From Methylobacterium terricola (GTDB lineage: Bacteria > Pseudomonadota > Alphaproteobacteria > Rhizobiales > Beijerinckiaceae), in the NCBI RefSeq assembly GCF_006151805.1, contig NZ_VDDA01000008.1, positions 1 to 64,000 on the forward strand: a DNA stretch of 64,000 nt, written 5' to 3'. This document shows, piece after piece, positions 61,164 to 64,000 of the stretch (within the stretch, counting starts at the first letter, position 1; every line of letters begins with the position of its first letter). A program made the position numbers and the translations under genes. The notes beneath the pieces are model-generated. The model saw only the letters and a program-made list of their open reading frames with translations. It made no database searches and was not told where the DNA came from.

Positions 61164-62511
61164 CGTTCGAGGGTAAGTCGTCGGCCCGAAGGGCCCGTCC
61201 GAAGGCGCGGACGGGCAGGCCGCCCGGCAAGGCCGCCGCCGCCGCGACGGCGCCCCCGGCCGCCTCCGGCGTGAGCGCCCCCGAGAGGAGGCCCCTCGCC
61301 TTCTCGCGGATCTCGTCGGCGCTCATCGGGTTCTCGGGGTCGCCCCTGGCGCTCTCGACCGCGGCCGTGAGCACGGTGCCGTCGGCCCGGGTGATCGCGA
61401 GCCCGGCACTGAACCGGCCCGGATAGCGCGCGGTCCGATCCGGATCCTCGGCGAGCGCCACGCGGTGGCGCAAGGCGCCGAGGTGCGGGCAGGCCAGCGC
61501 CTCCGGCGCGCTGTGGGCCAGCGTCACCGGCCCGTCGAGGAGGGCCGCCGCCACGCAGTGCTGCAGGCTGAAGCGGGCCTCGTGCGGCGTCGTCGGGTCC
61601 GGCCGGTCGGCGAAGGCGAGGGCGTCGCGATAGGTCGCGACCCGGACCGCCGCGATCTCCCCCGGGGCCACCCGGTCGCGCAAAGCCAAGGCCGCCTCGA
61701 TCGCCGGATGGACGTGCCGGCAAGCCGGCCAGGGCTTGAACGAGACCTCGTGGATCAGCCACGGCCCGACCGGCGCGGTGATGGCTTCGGGACGCGGCGT
61801 CGGGCAGGTCGCCGCGAAGAAGCCGAGCGCGCCCTCCAGGATCCGGTGCGGCCCCCGGGCCCCTGCCCCGGCGTAGCGCGCCGCCATCACCCCGGCCTGG
61901 GCCGCGTGGGCGGTGGCGAGCTGCTTGGACGCGGTCGGCTCCTCGCGGCACTGCCACAGGCCGGAGGCCATCATGCCGGCGTGTCCCAGCGCGTCGACGA
62001 CCCGCTCCGGCGCGAGGCCGAGGAGCCGGGCGATCGCGGCGGCCGTGCCGAAGGTGCCGCAGGTCGCGGTGGTGTACCAGAGCCGGTAATGGCCGGTGCC
62101 GGCGGCGAGCCCGAGCCGGATCGCCACCTCGTAGCCGGTGATCACGGCGTCGAGCAGGGCCTCGCCCGGCAGGTCGGCGGCTTCGGCGACCGCGAGGCAG
62201 GCCGGGACGATCGTGTCGCCCGGATGCACGATCGCCCCGCGATGCACGTCGTCCATCTCCAGAACGTTGCCGAGGCCGGCATTGACCAGCACCGCCGCCG
62301 TCGCGTCGGCGCTGCCGCCCGCCACGAGCGAGCAGGGTCCCGCCCGCCCGCCCTCCGCCAGCGCCGGCAGGAAGGCCGCGACGGGCTCGCGCGCGCCGGC
62401 CGCCGCGCAGGCCGCCCAGTCGAGCACGTGCAGGCTCGCCCGCTCGCGGTCCGCCGCCGCGATCGGCCGCGACAGGCTCGCGACGAGGTGCTCCGTCAGG
62501 CTTCCGGCCAT
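61138..62511 (-). CDS. MmgE/PrpD-family protein (2-methylcitrate dehydratase / aconitate decarboxylase-like)
   Basis: 457 residues, the usual length. Domain features include LHVLDWAACAAAGAREPVAA near residue 30, LVNAGLGNVLEMDDVHRGAIVHPGD near 90-110 (conserved acid/histidine active-site segment), GYEVAIRLGLAAG, and FKPWPACRHVHPAIEA. In other bacteria the family dehydrates methylcitrate or decarboxylates cis-aconitate. Here it leads the - strand operon with cupin, ATPase, permease and binding protein, so it probably acts on an imported dicarboxylate or related acid; inferred. Confidence 0.9.
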   Translation of the reverse strand: MAGSLTEHLVASLSRPIAAADRERASLHVLDWAACAAAGAREPVAAFLPALAEGGRAGPCSLVAGGSADATAAVLVNAGLGNVLEMDDVHRGAIVHPGDTIVPACLAVAEAADLPGEALLDAVITGYEVAIRLGLAAGTGHYRLWYTTATCGTFGTAAAIARLLGLAPERVVDALGHAGMMASGLWQCREEPTASKQLATAHAAQAGVMAARYAGAGARGPHRILEGALGFFAATCPTPRPEAITAPVGPWLIHEVSFKPWPACRHVHPAIEAALALRDRVAPGEIAAVRVATYRDALAFADRPDPTTPHEARFSLQHCVAAALLDGPVTLAHSAPEALACPHLGALRHRVALAEDPDRTARYPGRFSAGLAITRADGTVLTAAVESARGDPENPMSADEIREKARGLLSGALTPEAAGGAVAAAAALPGGLPVRAFGRALRADDLPSNDGRIDHAA

Positions 62512-62718
62512 GCTCGCTCGCGTCGCTCGATGAAGTCGTGCCGTCAGTCAGCGACACATCGCCGGATCAGGCAAGATCTCGGACGCTGTCGAAACCAGAA
62601 CAGCAGATATCCCAAATCGCTATAGGGCCCGGGCGGCGGCAGCCGGTTATGGACGCGGGACACTGGGCGAGCCCGCGAGCGGTCCGCATGACCGTCGAAG
62701 CGCCGCAGGGGCCGTCGA

Positions 62719-63786
62719 ATGCCGGAGACCATCATGTCGATGCCTGCCGGGGCCACGCGCGCAGCCGCCACCTTCGCCATCGGGATCGCGGGGGGCGCCC
62801 TGTTCCACCTCGCCGGAATCCCCCTCGCCTGGATGCTGGGGGCGCTGGTGGCGGTGGCCCTGGCGGGCCTCGCCTGGTGCCCGACCGGCGTGCCGTCGCA
62901 GAGCCGGCAGTTCGGCCAGATCATCGCCGGCACGGCGCTCGGCCTCGCCTTCACGCCGGCCTTCGTCGCCGGGCTCCTGCACAGCCTGGGCCTGATGGCG
63001 GCGGCGGCCCTTCTGTCGATCGGCGCGGGAATCGGCGTCTCGGTCCTCGTCGCCCGGCTCGCCGGCATCGACCGGACGACCGCCTACTTCGCCAGCCTGC
63101 CGGGCGGCGTCGCCGAGATGGCGGTGCTCGCCGACCGCTTCGGCGGCGACACGGCGCTGGTCGCGCTGTCGCAATCCTTCCGGATCGTCGTGGTGGTGCT
63201 GACGGTCCCGGTGGCGATCTCGTGGCTCGGCCGGCCCGGGACCTTCGACGCCGCGCTCCATCAAGGCGAGAGCAGCCTGCCCGTGCTCTGCGCCATGCTG
63301 GCCGCCGGCAGCGCGCTGGCCGCCGCGCTCGGTCGCCTCAAGGTCACGAACAACTGGCTCCTCGGGGGCCTCCTGATCGGGGCCGGTACGGCGTTCCTTG
63401 AGGTGCCGCGGGCCGGGGTGCCGTTCCCGGCCCTGGGGCTGAGCCAGCTCCTGATCGGCTGCGCCCTCGGCACCCGCATCACCCGCAAATCGGTCTCGAC
63501 GGCACGGCGCTTCCTGCCGGTGGCGATCGGCGGCACCCTCACCCTGCTCGTCTGGACCGTTCTCCTGTCGCTCGCTCTCAGCCAGGTGTCGTCGATCGGC
63601 TTCGAGGCCCTGGTGCTCGGCACCGCGCCGGGCGGCGCTGCGGAGACCGGCCTCACGGCACGCGCGCTGCACCTCAATGTCGGCGACGTCACCGCCTTCC
63701 ACCTCGTGCGGATCCTGTTCATCGTGCTCTTGAGCGCGCCGCTCTACCGGCTCGCCGTCCGGCGCGGGCAGGATCGTCCCCGGTGA
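62719..63786 (+). CDS. AbrB-family membrane protein (putative transporter)
   Basis: 355 residues, about ten membrane segments in two related halves. Motifs GGALFHLAGIPLAWMLGAL, SLPGGVAEMAVLADRFGGD and, in the second half, LGTAPGGAAETGLTARALHL show the internal duplication typical of the COG3180 family, once misnamed as an ammonia monooxygenase or regulator. It does not bind DNA like the unrelated Bacillus AbrB. Divergent from the MmgE/PrpD operon; may transport an organic acid. The function is not established. Confidence 0.88.
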   Translation: MPETIMSMPAGATRAAATFAIGIAGGALFHLAGIPLAWMLGALVAVALAGLAWCPTGVPSQSRQFGQIIAGTALGLAFTPAFVAGLLHSLGLMAAAALLSIGAGIGVSVLVARLAGIDRTTAYFASLPGGVAEMAVLADRFGGDTALVALSQSFRIVVVVLTVPVAISWLGRPGTFDAALHQGESSLPVLCAMLAAGSALAAALGRLKVTNNWLLGGLLIGAGTAFLEVPRAGVPFPALGLSQLLIGCALGTRITRKSVSTARRFLPVAIGGTLTLLVWTVLLSLALSQVSSIGFEALVLGTAPGGAAETGLTARALHLNVGDVTAFHLVRILFIVLLSAPLYRLAVRRGQDRPR

Positions 63787-64000
63787 TGTGCGGGAGCGAC
63801 AGCCGCTGCTGCGCCCCCTCCCGTCCGGGCGGCGGCGCCGCGGAACTGGCCGGGCTTCGCGCCAGGAGCTGACCGTCCGTGCCGCACGACGTGCAACGGC
63901 GCCGTTCAGGATGTCGTCGATTGCCGCCGGCCCGGGGGTCCGGCGCGGATGGTTCCGCCGGTTGCCCCGGTGGAGCCGAGCAATGTGCGGTAAAGGTCAT
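63787..64000. other. End of window, no gene seen
   Basis: Two hundred and fourteen bases after the membrane-protein stop contain no recognisable coding sequence. A - strand frame reaching the edge has serine/arginine-rich content with no family match. Confidence 0.4.

Noticed and set aside
59177-62557. 1126-codon - strand frame spanning several genes
   Set aside because: Only its last ~268 codons are a real protein (the permease); the rest is a shadow frame of the ATPase, cupin and MmgE/PrpD genes.

Overview
High-GC alphaproteobacterial DNA, most likely from Methylobacterium or a close Rhizobiales relative. This rests on overall composition, codon choice, the density of ABC importers, and a diverged pair of dispersed intergenic repeats at 42871-43039 of a type I associate with Methylobacterium. 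No rRNA, tRNA, CRISPR array or housekeeping gene was seen. The window looks like an accessory block for scavenging modified amino acids, amides and organosulfur compounds. It carries six ABC importers (one without its own ATPase), four NtaA/SnaA/DszA-type flavin monooxygenases, three M20 hydrolases, two HyuA/HyuB pairs and six to seven transcription regulators.

Region 1 (1-15.0 kb, mostly + strand): flavin-dependent monooxygenases, two GNAT acetyltransferases, an MsnO8-type luciferase-like oxidoreductase, an M20 amidohydrolase, a polar amino-acid importer (permease fused to ATPase plus two tandem binding proteins), a cysteine-synthase-like PLP enzyme and an EamA exporter. This gene set matches the logic of the Bacillus yxe/ytm operons: import of an S-substituted cysteine, N-acetylation, oxidative C-S cleavage, deacetylation, cysteine recovery. 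Function here is inferred. Region 2 (15.1-17.7 kb): a Tat-type alpha/beta hydrolase divergent from a TetR regulator with two identical 18-bp operator-like repeats, then a very AT-rich stretch and an IS481 transposase remnant.

Region 3 (17.7-32.5 kb): a GntR/FadR regulator divergent from an MHS-type MFS transporter that leads a tightly coupled HyuB-HyuA-M20 operon. Next come an SDR, a polyamine/opine-type ABC importer, a second M20 peptidase and an RpiR regulator overlapping it. Region 4 (32.5-45.1 kb): a second polyamine-type importer (ATPase and permeases on -, binding protein on +, with paired RpiR-like operator candidates between), then HyuA-HyuB, an Old Yellow Enzyme relative, an SDR, a PuuB-like amine oxidase and an XRE-cupin regulator.

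Region 5 (45.1-54.3 kb, - strand): a GntR regulator, ureidoglycolate lyase and PuuE-type allantoinase overlap by 4 bp each. They are followed by an amino-acid-type importer lacking an ATPase and by an NAD-dependent epimerase. Further upstream lie an amidase and a second polysaccharide-deacetylase-fold enzyme. This block points to ureide (purine-nitrogen) use. Region 6 (54.6-63.8 kb): two NitT/TauT-type importers in opposite orientation with a LysR regulator between them. The second is co-transcribed with a cupin and an MmgE/PrpD protein. An AbrB-family membrane protein closes the window.

Several small DNA structures stand out: long perfect palindromes (25497-25526, 48947-48978), six tandem 14-bp units beginning at the stop codon of a binding-protein gene, and a 21-bp repeat inside a signal peptide.
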